Below, piece after piece: positions 46,374 through 56,161 of a stretch of DNA of 64,000 bases; position 1 is the first letter of the stretch, and each line of letters begins with the position of its first letter. A program made the translations under genes and the position numbers. The notes beneath the pieces were generated by a model. It saw nothing but the letters and a program-made list of their open reading frames with translations, was not told the origin of the DNA and ran no database searches. The stretch lies in contig NZ_JAVIWQ010000002.1 of assembly GCF_034313965.1 (NCBI RefSeq), positions 1,426,001 through 1,490,000 on the forward strand. The letters are read 5' to 3'. The DNA comes from Herbaspirillum sp. RTI4. Lineage in GTDB: Bacteria; Pseudomonadota; Gammaproteobacteria; Burkholderiales; Burkholderiaceae_D.

Positions 46374-47435
46374 ATGAACGCCTGCCGCCGTCCCGGGCAA
46401 CTGATGATGAACATGGATACCACGCTGACTGCTGCATCTGCTTTTGCATCCTCTATTGCACACCCAGCTGCACACCCTACTGCACACCCTACTGCACACC
46501 CTACTGCACACCCTATCGCACACCCTATCGCACACCCTATCGCACACCCTATCGCATCTCCTATAGCGCCCCCTATCACCCCTCCGACCAGCGGCAAACG
46601 CATCGTGCTCGGCGTGCAATACGACGGTACTTCCTGGCAGGGCTGGCAAAAACAGCCGCATGGCCTGACGGTACAGGACCGGCTCGAAGCCGCCTTGCAG
46701 CGCTTCACCCTGACCCCGATTGCCACCACCTGTGCCGGACGCACCGATTCAGGCGTGCATGCGCTGGAGCAGGTTGTGCATTTCGATACCGACGTCGTGC
46801 GCGACAATTATTCCTGGGTGCGTGGCGTCAATGCCTTCTTGCCGGAGAGCATTGCCGTGCGCTGGGCGTGCGAAGCGCCCCCGCCGCCGGAGTTGTCCGT
46901 CCTGCCGCCGGGTAATTTGCCGGTGTATGAACGCAGCGGCGGTTTCCACGCCCGTTTCAGCGCACTGACCCGCACTTATCACTATCTGCTGTACAACCAC
47001 CCGGTGCGCGCCCCCTTGCTGGTCGGCAAAGCCGGCTGGACTTTTCGCCCGCTGGACGTGGGGCGTATGCAGGCGGCAGCGCAATTTTTGCTGGGCGAAC
47101 ACGATTTCAGCGCCTTCCGCGCCATCGAATGCCAGGCCAAAACGCCGGTGCGCGATCTGCAGCGGCTGGATATAGAGCGTCATGGCGACATGATCGTGCT
47201 GACCCTGACTGCCAGCGCTTTCCTGCAGCACATGGTGCGTAATATCGTCGGTTCGCTGATTTATGTCGGCAATGGCCGTGAGCCAGTGGAGTGGATGCAG
47301 CATCTGCTTGAGCAGCGCAAGCGCAGTCTGGGCGCGCCGACCTTCATGGCCGATGGTTTGTATCTGGCCCGGGTCGATTACCCGCCGCACTGGAATTTCC
47401 CCCGACCGCCGCCTGCCGTATGGCCGTGGTGGTGA
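46374..47435 (+). CDS. truA: tRNA pseudouridine(38-40) synthase with repeat-bearing N-terminal extension
   Basis: A 353-residue frame. The catalytic core begins at about residue 75 ([18 protein letters not shown]), with the catalytic Asp125 in [11 protein letters not shown] and later blocks [14 protein letters not shown] and AFLQHMVRN. TruA isomerises uridines in the tRNA anticodon arm. Before the core lie about 70 extra residues, mostly a 4-residue repeat (A-H-P-T/I). No ATG occurs between the repeat and the core; in-frame GTG codons right at the core (IVLGV) would truncate the first strand. The start is placed at 46374, with G-rich GCAGGGG upstream; ATGs at 46404, 46407 and 46413 are alternatives. 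Confidence 0.9.
   Translation: MNACRRPGQLMMNMDTTLTAASAFASSIAHPAAHPTAHPTAHPTAHPIAHPIAHPIAHPIASPIAPPITPPTSGKRIVLGVQYDGTSWQGWQKQPHGLTVQDRLEAALQRFTLTPIATTCAGRTDSGVHALEQVVHFDTDVVRDNYSWVRGVNAFLPESIAVRWACEAPPPPELSVLPPGNLPVYERSGGFHARFSALTRTYHYLLYNHPVRAPLLVGKAGWTFRPLDVGRMQAAAQFLLGEHDFSAFRAIECQAKTPVRDLQRLDIERHGDMIVLTLTASAFLQHMVRNIVGSLIYVGNGREPVEWMQHLLEQRKRSLGAPTFMADGLYLARVDYPPHWNFPRPPPAVWPWW
46453..46584 (+). repeat. 12-bp VNTR (about 11 units) in the truA 5' coding region
   Basis: Units of the type CTACTGCACACC or CTATCGCACACC run from 46453 to 46584; blocks of identical copies (46477-46512 and 46513-46548) lie in the middle and the edges are diverged. Twelve bases keep the frame, encoding A-H-P-T/I repeats. 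Confidence 0.92.
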
Positions 47436-47555
47436 GTCCAGACCTCACTCCATCCGATGGCGACGAGCTTCTCCGTATTCCAGTACAGTAGCGGCACTTG
47501 CCCTGAACGTGAGTCGTTTCTACGCATTTCCCCGATATCGTCCCGTGAGCTGCCC

Positions 47556-48269
47556 ATGAACCTGCACCGTACCCGAATCAAAATTTGCGGCCTGACCCGC
47601 GCGGAAGACGTCGCTGCGGCCGTCGCTGCCGGTGCCGATGCGATCGGCATGGTGTTTTATGCCCCCAGCCCGCGCTGCGTGACAATAGCGCAAGCGGCGG
47701 CACTGACGGCAGCGCTGCCGCCATTCGTCAGCAGCGTCGGTTTGTTCGTCAATGCCGATGTGGACTACGTGGCGCAAGTGCTTGATTCCGTGCCGCTTTC
47801 GGTCCTGCAATTTCATGGCGACGAGACGCCGCAGCAGTGCGCCGCCATCGCCGCCGCTGTCAAGCGCCCCTTCCTGCGCGCGGCCCGCGTCGGTTCCGCA
47901 ACGAATGCGGCCGATTTGTTACAATGGGAGCGGGATTATCAGTCCGCCAGTCCCTACTTCACAGGACTACTGCTCGACACCCTCGTTGAGCAATACGGCG
48001 GCAGTGGAAAGGTTTTCGATTGGTCTGTCATTCCAGAAGAGCTCGCACCTCGGGTCGTTTTGAGTGGTGGCTTGAGCGCACGCAACATCACTGACGCCGT
48101 CCTGCGGGTGCGTCCGTATGCGATCGACGTCAGCAGCGGCGTCGAGCAAGCCAAAGGCATCAAGGACCCTGCGCTGATCGAGAGCTTCGTCGCCGCAGTC
48201 CATGCCGCCGATGCAGCCGATGTGGCTGCCGGTCAACGCACACCATCCGTACTCAAGCAATCACGCTGA
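47556..48269 (+). CDS. trpF: Phosphoribosylanthranilate isomerase
   Basis: A 237-residue TIM-barrel enzyme of tryptophan synthesis (Amadori rearrangement of phosphoribosylanthranilate). The catalytic Cys is in KICGLTRAEDV (Cys11) and the catalytic Asp in YAIDVSSGVE; VLSGGLSARN is the phosphate-binding region. The ATG at 47556 is chosen because the barrel begins there; the upstream frame is non-family sequence. First of trpF-trpB-trpA, with trpC and others elsewhere. Confidence 0.95.
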   Translation: MNLHRTRIKICGLTRAEDVAAAVAAGADAIGMVFYAPSPRCVTIAQAAALTAALPPFVSSVGLFVNADVDYVAQVLDSVPLSVLQFHGDETPQQCAAIAAAVKRPFLRAARVGSATNAADLLQWERDYQSASPYFTGLLLDTLVEQYGGSGKVFDWSVIPEELAPRVVLSGGLSARNITDAVLRVRPYAIDVSSGVEQAKGIKDPALIESFVAAVHAADAADVAAGQRTPSVLKQSR

Positions 48270-48288
48270 CACAAACACTTTTTCATTT

Positions 48289-48353
48289 GCATCGTTGCGC
48301 GACCCGTCGATATCCCTATATCCGTCGTCGATATCGCCAGTCGCGGACGATGC
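48289..48353 (+). promoter_or_regulatory. Extended inverted repeat in the trpF-trpB gap
   Basis: Arms at 48289-48303 (GCATCGTTGCGCGAC) and 48340-48353 (GTCGCGGACGATGC) pair with one bulge and one mismatch, and an inner GTCGATATC/GATATCG part can extend the fold. It ends about 20 bp before the trpB start. No T run or Trp-rich leader peptide is visible. Confidence 0.5.
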
Positions 48354-48374
48354 AGTAACGCTCAAGGACTTCTC

Positions 48375-49616
48375 ATGACAACGTCATCCGCTACCTCCGC
48401 CGCTGTTGAACAGCCAGCCGCCCATTACGACTTGCCCGATGCCCGAGGCCATTTCGGTCCCTATGGCGGCAGTTTCGTGGCCGAAACCCTGACCCACGCG
48501 CTCATCGAATTGCGCGCCGCGTATGCGCACTATCAGAACGATCCTCAGTTTCTGGCCGAATTCCATAGCGAACTGAAACATTTCGTCGGCCGCCCCAGCC
48601 CGATTTACCACGCCAAACGCTGGTCGGAAATCGCCGGCGGCGCGCAGATCTATTTCAAGCGCGAAGACCTCAACCACACCGGCGCGCATAAAATCAACAA
48701 TGTGATCGGACAGGCGCTGCTGGCAGTTCGTATGGGCAAGAAACGCATCATTGCCGAAACCGGCGCTGGTCAGCACGGCGTTGCTACCGCCACCATTTGC
48801 GCCCGCTTCGGCCTGGAATGCGTGGTCTACATGGGCAGCGCCGATATCAAGCGCCAGATGCAGAACGTGTACCGCATGCAACTGCTGGGCGCGACCGTGG
48901 TGCCGGTGGAATCCGGTTCCAAGACCCTCAAGGATGCGCTCAACGAAGCCATGCGCGACTGGGTAACCAATATTGAAGACACCTTTTACATCATCGGCAC
49001 CGTCGCCGGGCCGCATCCTTATCCGATGATGGTGCGCGACTTTCAATCGGTCATCGGCAAGGAATGCCTGTGGCAGATGCCGGAAATCTCCAGCCGCCAG
49101 CCGGATTACGTCATGGCCTGCGTCGGCGGCGGTTCCAACGCCATGGGGATTTTCCATCCTTACATCGACTATCCCGAGGTGCAACTGATCGGCGTCGAAG
49201 CCGGCGGCGAAGGGCTGGACGGCGACCGTCACTCCGCCTCGCTGACGCTGGGTACGCCCGGCGTGCTGCACGGCAACCGCACCTATCTGCTACAGGATGC
49301 CAACGGACAGATCATTGAAACGCATTCCGTGTCGGCCGGTCTCGACTATCCCGGCGTCGGCCCCGAACACGCCTGGCTCAAGGACATCGGCCGCGCGCAG
49401 TATGTCTGCATCGGCGACGAGGAAGCCCTGGCGGCTTTCCATACCTGCTGCCGCATCGAAGGCATCATTCCGGCGCTGGAATCGAGTCATGCGCTGGCCT
49501 ACGCCGCCAAACTGGCAGCAAGCTTACCGAAAGACCGTCTCATTCTGGTCAATCTGTCGGGACGCGGCGATAAGGACATGCATACCGTTCAGGAACATTT
49601 GAAAACGCCTGTTTAA
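48375..49616 (+). CDS. trpB: Tryptophan synthase beta subunit
   Basis: A 413-residue PLP enzyme that condenses indole with serine. The PLP lysine is Lys106 in [28 protein letters not shown] and LLQDANGQI regions are conserved. The N-terminus has about 15 extra polar residues. AAGGA precedes the ATG. It is followed by trpA after a 130-bp spacer containing a diverged palindromic repeat. Confidence 0.97.
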   Translation: MTTSSATSAAVEQPAAHYDLPDARGHFGPYGGSFVAETLTHALIELRAAYAHYQNDPQFLAEFHSELKHFVGRPSPIYHAKRWSEIAGGAQIYFKREDLNHTGAHKINNVIGQALLAVRMGKKRIIAETGAGQHGVATATICARFGLECVVYMGSADIKRQMQNVYRMQLLGATVVPVESGSKTLKDALNEAMRDWVTNIEDTFYIIGTVAGPHPYPMMVRDFQSVIGKECLWQMPEISSRQPDYVMACVGGGSNAMGIFHPYIDYPEVQLIGVEAGGEGLDGDRHSASLTLGTPGVLHGNRTYLLQDANGQIIETHSVSAGLDYPGVGPEHAWLKDIGRAQYVCIGDEEALAAFHTCCRIEGIIPALESSHALAYAAKLAASLPKDRLILVNLSGRGDKDMHTVQEHLKTPV

Positions 49617-49691
49617 GCGACCAAGCGACGCAATCACGGACTCTGGTCCCGCCTTGCGTCGCTCGCCAGGCTTCCTCAGTGATTTTGGTTC
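49615..49691. repeat. Diverged long-palindrome repeat (copy C) between trpB and trpA
   Basis: The right arm CTTGCGTCGCTCGCCAGGCTT then CCTCAG resembles the right arm of the 24941-25061 copy, and a shortened left arm (AAGCGACGCAATCACGG) can pair with it. It begins at the trpB stop codon. Confidence 0.6.
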
Positions 49692-49746
49692 CGACGCAAG
49701 AGCGCGACGGCTTTTTACCTTCAACAACAGATTGACCATCCCCACC

Positions 49747-50544
49747 ATGTCCCGTATCCAAGCTACTTTCTCTGCACTGGCCGCGCAAAAGCGCAAGGCG
49801 TTGATTACCTTTATTACTGCGGGCGACCCGTCGCCGGAACTGACGGTGCCGCTGCTGCATGCGCTGGTCGCCGGTGGTGTCGATATTCTGGAGCTGGGCG
49901 TACCGTTTTCCGATCCGATGGCGGAAGGTCCGGTCATCCAGCGTGCTTGTGAACGGGCGCTGAAATTCAACGTCGGTACCCGCGATGTGCTGGGCTATGT
50001 GCGGGAATTCCGTAAAACCAATGCCACGACCCCGGTGGTGCTGATGGGCTACGCCAACCCGATCGAGCGTTTCGGCGTGGATGCTTTCATTGCTGCGGCG
50101 AAAGAAGCTGGCGTCGATGGCACCATCGTGGTCGACTATCCGCCAGAGGAGTGCGAAGAATTTGCGCGCAAGATGCAGGCAAACGGTCTCGACCCCATCT
50201 TTTTGCTGGCACCGACCTCGACCCCCGAGCGCATCGCTCAGGTGGCGTTAGTCAGCAGCGGATTCAGTTATTACGTATCGCTCAAGGGCGTGACGGGCGC
50301 GGCCAATATCGACACCGCAGCAGTCGAAGAACGCATCGCCGCTATTCGTCAGCATGTGAAATTGCCGATTGCCGTCGGTTTCGGTATCCGCGACGGCGCA
50401 ACCGCCAGAGCCGTGGCGCAGTTTGCCGACGGTGTGGTCATTGGCAGCCGCATTATTCAGGAACTGGAAAACACCCCGCACGACCAGGCAACCGCCACGG
50501 CGCAGCGCTTTGTCACTGAAGTACGGCAGGCATTGGATGCCTGA
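49747..50544 (+). CDS. trpA: Tryptophan synthase alpha subunit
   Basis: A 265-residue TIM-barrel subunit that releases indole from indole-3-glycerol phosphate. The catalytic Glu49 is in [11 protein letters not shown]; the position equivalent to E. coli Asp60 reads Glu (PMAEGP) instead. The phosphate loop [10 protein letters not shown] is intact. The ATG at 49747 is chosen over a longer frame with no homologous N-terminus. It lies 130 bp after trpB and about 70 bp before accD, the usual betaproteobacterial order. Confidence 0.96.
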   Translation: MSRIQATFSALAAQKRKALITFITAGDPSPELTVPLLHALVAGGVDILELGVPFSDPMAEGPVIQRACERALKFNVGTRDVLGYVREFRKTNATTPVVLMGYANPIERFGVDAFIAAAKEAGVDGTIVVDYPPEECEEFARKMQANGLDPIFLLAPTSTPERIAQVALVSSGFSYYVSLKGVTGAANIDTAAVEERIAAIRQHVKLPIAVGFGIRDGATARAVAQFADGVVIGSRIIQELENTPHDQATATAQRFVTEVRQALDA

Positions 50545-50615
50545 GCCGACCCGCGCCGTCTGCCTCAGACGGCCTCTGATACAATGCCCCACCCTGAAAA
50601 CAGAAAGAGGTCTTC

Positions 50616-51488
50616 ATGAGCTGGCTTGAGAAACTACTGCCCCCCCAGATTCAACGTAACGATTCCTCCAGCCGGAAGTCGATACCCGAAGGCTTGTGGG
50701 TCAAGTGCCCCTCCTGCGAAGCAGTGCTGTATCGCACCGATCTGGAGTCCAACCTGCACGTTTGCCCCAAGTGCAGTCACCACATGCGTATCCGCGCCCG
50801 TGCGCGACTGGATTCCCTGCTCGACGAAGGCGGTCGCTTTGAAATCGGACAAGAAACCTTGCCGGTCGACACGCTCAAGTTCAAGGACAGCAAAAAATAC
50901 CCGGAACGCCTGAAAGACGCGATGGAAGCCACCGGCGAAACCGATGCCATGGTCGTCATGGGCGGCGCGATCATGACCTTGCCGGTCGTGGTGGCCTGTT
51001 TCGAGTTTGCCTTCATGGGCGGCTCTATGGGTTCGGTCGTCGGCGAACGCTTCGCCCGCGGCGCGCAAACGGCGCTGGAACAAAAAATCCCCTTTATCTG
51101 CGTGACGGCCACCGGCGGTGCGCGCATGCAGGAAGGTTTGCTGTCGCTCATGCAGATGGCCAAAACCACCTCCATGCTGACCAAATTGTCGGAAAAGAAA
51201 CTGCCTTTCATCAGCATCCTGACCGATCCCACCATGGGCGGCGTGTCCGCTTCCTTCGCCTTCATGGGCGATGTGGTGATTGCCGAACCACGGGCGCTGA
51301 TCGGTTTTGCCGGTCCGCGTGTGATTGAAAATACGGTTCGTGAGAAATTGCCTGAGGGTTTCCAGCGCGCTGAATTCCTGGTGCAAAAGGGCGCGGTTGA
51401 CATGATCGTTGACCGTCGCAAGATGCGCGAAGAAGTCGCTCGTCTGCTGGCGCTGCTGCAAAACCAGGCCGCCGAATCGGTGGCATAA
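50616..51488 (+). CDS. accD: Acetyl-CoA carboxylase carboxyltransferase beta subunit
   Basis: A 290-residue subunit that, with AccA, transfers carboxyl from biotin to acetyl-CoA in fatty-acid synthesis. The N-terminal zinc ribbon has Cys31, Cys34, Cys50 and Cys53 (CPSC...CPKC), and the crotonase-like domain has GGARMQEG and [12 protein letters not shown]. Length is typical. It sits between trpA and folC, as in related genomes. Confidence 0.97.
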   Translation: MSWLEKLLPPQIQRNDSSSRKSIPEGLWVKCPSCEAVLYRTDLESNLHVCPKCSHHMRIRARARLDSLLDEGGRFEIGQETLPVDTLKFKDSKKYPERLKDAMEATGETDAMVVMGGAIMTLPVVVACFEFAFMGGSMGSVVGERFARGAQTALEQKIPFICVTATGGARMQEGLLSLMQMAKTTSMLTKLSEKKLPFISILTDPTMGGVSASFAFMGDVVIAEPRALIGFAGPRVIENTVREKLPEGFQRAEFLVQKGAVDMIVDRRKMREEVARLLALLQNQAAESVA

Positions 51489-51510
51489 GCTTTTCACGCG
51501 CTCCACGCAA

Positions 51511-51540
51511 GCTGAGGGACGGCTTTTTCTTCCCCTCAGC
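51511..51540 (+). terminator. Hairpin after accD, possible weak terminator
   Basis: Stem GCTGAGGG (51511-51518) and CCCTCAGC (51533-51540) with a 14-base T-rich loop lies 22 bp after the accD stop. The tract after it is only partly T-rich, so termination would be weak. Confidence 0.45.
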
Positions 51541-51590
51541 GTCTTTGATTTGCCAGCTCCCGCTGCGGCGGGACTGATCACCTCCCTATC

Positions 51591-52925
51591 ATGCCCACAA
51601 GCCCCCCCGTTTCTGCTTCTTCCGGTTCCGCCCGTCCCGCTACGCTTGCCGAGTGGCTGACGCTGCTCGAAACCCGGCACACCAAGTCCATCGACATGGG
51701 GCTGGAACGCGTCGGTCAGGTCAAACAGCAATTGGGAATTGATTTTTCCTGCCCGGTCATTTCCGTTGCCGGCACCAATGGCAAAGGCTCGACCTGCGCC
51801 ATGCTGGAGTCGATTTTCTTGCGCGCCGGTTATCAGGTGGGCTTGTACATCAAGCCACATTTTCTCGAATTCAACGAGCGCGCCCGTATTGGCGGCGCTT
51901 CCTGCTCCGATGAAGCGCTGCTGAAGGTCTTCAACCAGGTCGAAACGGCGCGTGGTGAAATCTCGCTGACGTATTTCGAATTCACTACGCTGGCCATCAT
52001 GAAATTGCTGGCCGACGCGCAACTCGACGTGGTGATCCTCGAAGTCGGGCTGGGCGGCAGGCTGGATGCGGTCAATGTGATTGATGCCGACGTCGCCATT
52101 GTGACCAGCATCGATATTGACCACACGGAATATCTCGGCACCACACGCGAAGCCATTGCGCTGGAAAAAGCCGGCATCTTCCGCGCCGGAAAAATCGCCG
52201 TCTGCGGCGACCCGCTGCCGCCGGAGTCGCTGATCAAGCACGCCGAGGCCATCGGTGCCGATCTCTGGCTCATGGGCCGTGACTTCAATTACTCCGGCGA
52301 CCAGCAGCAGTGGGCTTACGGCGGCCGCGAATTGCGCCGTAATTCGCTGGCTTATCCAAGTCTGCGCGGCGCGAATCAGTTGCTCAATGCCGCTGCCGCG
52401 CTGGCGGCGCTGGAGGCCTTGCAGTTCCGCCTGCCGGTTGGCGCGCAAGACGTGCGTACCGGTCTGGCCACGGTCGAACTACCGGGGCGCTTTCAGGTTC
52501 TGGCCGGGCAACCGCTGGTGGTGCTGGATGTGGCGCATAACCCACATGCCGCCGCCACGCTGGGGCAGAATCTCGACAATATGGGATTCCATCCTTACAC
52601 CTATGCCGTTTTCGGCGCGATGCAGGACAAGGATATCGAGGGCATGATCAAGCAGCTGGCGGGACGGATCGACCACTGGTGTCTGACCGAGCTGCCCGTC
52701 GCACGCGCGGCGAGCGTCGCACAGCTTACGGAAACATTGCTGGCGGCCGGGGTGACGCCGCAACAAACGCGGGATACTTCTTGCACGATTGAGGGCTTTG
52801 CCTCGCCGGGGGCGGCTTTCACAAATGCGCTCGGCCGGGCCGGTGAGAATGATAGAATCGTGGTTTTTGGGTCCTTCCTCACGGTTGCCGGGGCGATGCA
52901 AGCACGCAACACGGCATTTCACTAA
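51591..52925 (+). CDS. folC: Dihydrofolate/folylpolyglutamate synthase
   Basis: A 444-residue bifunctional Mur-ligase-family enzyme that joins dihydropteroate to glutamate and extends folate glutamate tails. The ATP P-loop is GTNGKGST (61-68); IDIDHTEYLG and VLDVAHNPHAAAT are typical FolC blocks. The Ser/Pro-rich first 15 residues are non-conserved, so a slightly later start is possible. Next comes the SPOR-domain gene, about 200 bp on. Confidence 0.94.
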   Translation: MPTSPPVSASSGSARPATLAEWLTLLETRHTKSIDMGLERVGQVKQQLGIDFSCPVISVAGTNGKGSTCAMLESIFLRAGYQVGLYIKPHFLEFNERARIGGASCSDEALLKVFNQVETARGEISLTYFEFTTLAIMKLLADAQLDVVILEVGLGGRLDAVNVIDADVAIVTSIDIDHTEYLGTTREAIALEKAGIFRAGKIAVCGDPLPPESLIKHAEAIGADLWLMGRDFNYSGDQQQWAYGGRELRRNSLAYPSLRGANQLLNAAAALAALEALQFRLPVGAQDVRTGLATVELPGRFQVLAGQPLVVLDVAHNPHAAATLGQNLDNMGFHPYTYAVFGAMQDKDIEGMIKQLAGRIDHWCLTELPVARAASVAQLTETLLAAGVTPQQTRDTSCTIEGFASPGAAFTNALGRAGENDRIVVFGSFLTVAGAMQARNTAFH

Positions 52926-53123
52926 AGAATGGCGTCGAAGGGGCGTCGGGGCTGTGACGAAGCAGCCGTGCTGTCTGGTTTCATGAGGACGTTTCGTTTT
53001 TTGTTTTGTCCTTGTCCTTGCTCTCGTCCTGTCCTTGCTCTGTTGTTCTCGCCGGCCCGGGATTTTCCTGGGTGCTATTAATCCGGTTTATCCGGTTTTA
53101 TTAATTTATTCATCAGATACTCC

Positions 53124-54017
53124 ATGGGCTTGTTCTCGTTTTTTCGCAAAAACAAGCCGCAGACTGCTACCAGTCAGCGCGAGTTTCGTTCGCGCTCCGA
53201 CGACGAGTCTGTGGCCATCCGAGGCGCCGTGCGCGGCAAACCTGTCAAAAACTCCCGTAGTGCCAGGGAAGATGCGGCCGATCCTATGCTGCCGGAAAAA
53301 AAACGTGCACGCCGTCGCCTTATCGGCGCTGTCGCGCTGGTACTGGCGGTCGTGATTATCCTGCCCATGATTCTCGATTCCGAGCCAAAGCAAGCGCCCG
53401 GCAATATCGAAATCCAGTTACCGTCCAAGGACTTGCCCGCGACCGCAGACGACAAGCCATTGACCGCTGCCGCCTCCGGCGCAGCGCAAAAAGAAGCCGT
53501 GGACGACTTGGCCGCTTCGGAGCCGCTTGCGCGGGAGTCTGATGCCGCCGTCGTGCCATCGAAGCCACAACTGCTACCGCCATCGCCGCTGCAAGCGTCC
53601 AAATCGCAACCGGTAATAGCCATTCCAGAGCCGGCACCTGAAAAAGAAGTGGTCAAGCCTCAGGCACGCAAGCCGGAAGCACCGGCCGCCGCATCCAAAA
53701 AAGACGACGATACCGCGCGCGCGCTGGCCATTCTGGAAGGAAAGCCAGTATCGGCCCCGGCCAAACCGAAGGCGGAAGCAGCTAAATCAGGCCAGTTCGT
53801 CATTCAGGTGGCAGCTTTGGCGACTCAGGAAAAAATTGATGAATTGCGCACCAAACTGCGCGAAGCCGGGATCGCCACCTATACGCAAAAAGTAGCAACC
53901 AAAGGTGGAGACCGCACGCGCATTCGGGTTGGCCCGTTTGCAAGCCGGGAAGAAGCGGATAAAATGCGCGCCCGGATTGCTAAGTTGGGGCTCAACGGGA
54001 CGCTGGTGCCGACGTGA
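53124..54017 (+). CDS. SPOR-domain membrane protein (DedD-like)
   Basis: A 297-residue protein with a cytoplasmic basic N-terminus, one membrane helix (about 66-86), a long Ala/Pro/Lys-rich periplasmic linker and a C-terminal SPOR domain (about 218-297, FVIQVAALATQEKIDELRTK to VGPFASREEADKMRARI). SPOR domains bind denuded septal peptidoglycan, so a cell-division role is likely. Order folC-SPOR-cvpA-purF matches the dedD position in other proteobacteria. Confidence 0.9.
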   Translation: MGLFSFFRKNKPQTATSQREFRSRSDDESVAIRGAVRGKPVKNSRSAREDAADPMLPEKKRARRRLIGAVALVLAVVIILPMILDSEPKQAPGNIEIQLPSKDLPATADDKPLTAAASGAAQKEAVDDLAASEPLARESDAAVVPSKPQLLPPSPLQASKSQPVIAIPEPAPEKEVVKPQARKPEAPAAASKKDDDTARALAILEGKPVSAPAKPKAEAAKSGQFVIQVAALATQEKIDELRTKLREAGIATYTQKVATKGGDRTRIRVGPFASREEADKMRARIAKLGLNGTLVPT

Positions 54018-54063
54018 TTGTCTGGCTGATCGCTCGCCTTTCTACCTTTAACCCTGGGCTGTT

Positions 54064-54552
54064 GTGACGATTTTCGATTATCTGGTGCTGGGCATATTGC
54101 TTTGCTCGTTTGTCATCAGTACTTTGCGTGGTCTGACGAAAGAAATGCTGTCGCTGGCGAGCTGGGTTGCGGCGCTGGCGGTTGCCAATCTCTACTGCGA
54201 ACCGCTGGCAACGATGTTGCCCGACCTGATCCCCGGGAATTCAACCCGCCTCATCGTGGCGTTTATTGCGCTGTTCATCGGCGTACGGCTCTTGATGGCG
54301 CTGCTGACAAGAGCCTTGAGCGAAGTGATCAAGGCTGGCGGCTTGTCGGTCGCTGATCGGGGTCTGGGAGGCTTGTTTGGTCTGGCGCGTGGCGCGGTGA
54401 TTGTGGTGATAGCGGTCTTGTTATGCGGTACGACCTCGATTCCGCAACAGCCTTTCTGGACCAATGCGATGCTGAGCCCGGCTTTTGTCATGGCGGCCGA
54501 AAGGGTGAAACCCTATCTGCCCGGACAGTTTGGGCAGCATATCCATTTTTGA
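54064..54552 (+). CDS. cvpA: CvpA family membrane protein
   Basis: A 162-residue inner-membrane protein with about four hydrophobic segments (3-20, 26-45, 60-80, 100-122). CvpA is linked to colicin V production and biofilm or envelope functions, but its molecular role is unknown. The start codon is GTG at 54064; no ATG fits the family N-terminus FDYLVLGILL. It lies 46 bp after the SPOR gene and 91 bp before purF, the common cvpA-purF pairing. Confidence 0.92.
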   Translation: MTIFDYLVLGILLCSFVISTLRGLTKEMLSLASWVAALAVANLYCEPLATMLPDLIPGNSTRLIVAFIALFIGVRLLMALLTRALSEVIKAGGLSVADRGLGGLFGLARGAVIVVIAVLLCGTTSIPQQPFWTNAMLSPAFVMAAERVKPYLPGQFGQHIHF

Positions 54553-54643
54553 ATACCGGTTTTGAAGATCTGTTGATCCTCCGTTTTTGAACACCCCTAC
54601 CTGGCGCAGGCTTTGCGCGCCGGTTTATTTTTAGGAGTCCACC

Positions 54644-56161
54644 ATGTGTGGCATCGTCGCAGTCTATTCTCATGGCAACGCCAATCAGCTGATTTATGAC
54701 GCCTTGCTGCTTTTGCAGCACCGCGGGCAGGATGCCGCTGGTATCGCCACCAATCATGGCAATAAATTCTTCATGCACAAAGCCAATGGCCTCGTGCGCG
54801 ATGTTTTCCGTACCCGCAACATGCGCTCCTTGCCCGGCAATACCGGCATCGGCCAGGTGCGCTATCCAACCGCCGGTTCCGCCAGCGAAGAAGAAGCGCA
54901 GCCGTTTTACGTCAATGCCCCGTTCGGCATCATCCTCGCGCACAACGGCAATCTGACCAATGCCGAGCAGCTCAAGATAGAGCTGTTCAAGATTGACCGT
55001 CGCCATCTCAATACCGATTCCGACACCGAAGTGCTGCTCAACGTATTCGCGCATGAACTACAGCAATCGACGAGCGGTTATTCGCTCGATCCGGTCGCCG
55101 TGTTCAAAGCCGTTGCGATGGTACACAAGCGGGTGCGCGGTTCCTACGCCGTAGTGGCGCAGATCGCCAGCCATGGCCTGATCAGTTTCCGCGATCCGTT
55201 TGGCATTCGCCCCCTGTGCATCGGTTTCAATGAAACCGACAAGGGCACCGAATACGTGCTTGCCAGCGAATCGGTTGCCCTGGAAGGACTGGGTTTCCGC
55301 TTCCTGCGCGATGTGCAGCCGGGCGAAGCGATCTTCATCGATCAGGATGGCCAGATGCACACGCAGCAATGCGCGGAGAATCCTTCGCTCAATCCCTGCG
55401 CGTTTGAATTCGTCTACATGGCACGCCCCGATTCGATCATGGACGGCGCTTCGGTCTACGCCACCCGCCTCAAAATGGGTGAATATCTGGCTGAAAAAGT
55501 GCGTCGGCAATTCCATAACGGCGAGATCGATGTCGTCATGCCTATCCCCGATTCCTCGCGGCCGGCAGCGATGGAACTGGCGCTCAAGCTCAATCTGCAA
55601 TATCGCGAAGGCTTCATCAAGAACCGCTACATCGGCCGCACCTTCCTGATGCCGGGACAAGCCGTACGTAAAAAATCGGTGCGCCAGAAACTCAATGCCA
55701 TCGCGTCCGAGTTCAAGGGCAAGAATGTGTTGCTGGTCGATGACTCCATCGTGCGCGGCACCACCAGCCGCGAGATCGTGCAGATGGCACGCGACTCCGG
55801 TGCCAGGAGCGTGATTTTTGCCTCGGCTGCGCCGCCGGTGAAATTTCCGAACGTGTATGGCATCGACATGCCTACCCGTAACGAGCTGATCGCCTACGGT
55901 CGTACCGACGAAGAAGTGTGCCGCGAAATTACTGCCGATGCGCTGGTCTATCAGGACGTTGAGGCGCTCAAGCGCTCGATTTCGGACGCCAATCCGTTGT
56001 TGAAAAATTTCGAGGCTTCCTGTTTCGACGGCAATTACATTACCGGTGATATTTCCCGCGATTATCTCGATCGTCTGGAATTCGCCCGTAATAACCCTAC
56101 GCCCTACAATGAAGAAGCCGTGCGTTCGCAGCTGAATCTGAATCTGGCGCGTGCCGATTAA
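54644..56161 (+). CDS. purF: Amidophosphoribosyltransferase
   Basis: A 505-residue enzyme, first step of de novo purine synthesis, making phosphoribosylamine from PRPP and glutamine. The N-terminal nucleophile Cys2 follows the initiator Met (MCGIVAVY), and the PRPP-binding loop is VDDSIVRGT (365-373). A strong ribosome-binding site (AGGAG) precedes the ATG. The last codons and the stop lie inside a 10-bp tandem repeat. Confidence 0.97.
   Translation: MCGIVAVYSHGNANQLIYDALLLLQHRGQDAAGIATNHGNKFFMHKANGLVRDVFRTRNMRSLPGNTGIGQVRYPTAGSASEEEAQPFYVNAPFGIILAHNGNLTNAEQLKIELFKIDRRHLNTDSDTEVLLNVFAHELQQSTSGYSLDPVAVFKAVAMVHKRVRGSYAVVAQIASHGLISFRDPFGIRPLCIGFNETDKGTEYVLASESVALEGLGFRFLRDVQPGEAIFIDQDGQMHTQQCAENPSLNPCAFEFVYMARPDSIMDGASVYATRLKMGEYLAEKVRRQFHNGEIDVVMPIPDSSRPAAMELALKLNLQYREGFIKNRYIGRTFLMPGQAVRKKSVRQKLNAIASEFKGKNVLLVDDSIVRGTTSREIVQMARDSGARSVIFASAAPPVKFPNVYGIDMPTRNELIAYGRTDEEVCREITADALVYQDVEALKRSISDANPLLKNFEASCFDGNYITGDISRDYLDRLEFARNNPTPYNEEAVRSQLNLNLARAD

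Noticed and set aside
50634..52448. A 604-residue open frame antisense to accD and folC
   Set aside because: It is His/Gln/Arg-rich without domains, spans two well-supported genes and has no ribosome-binding site.
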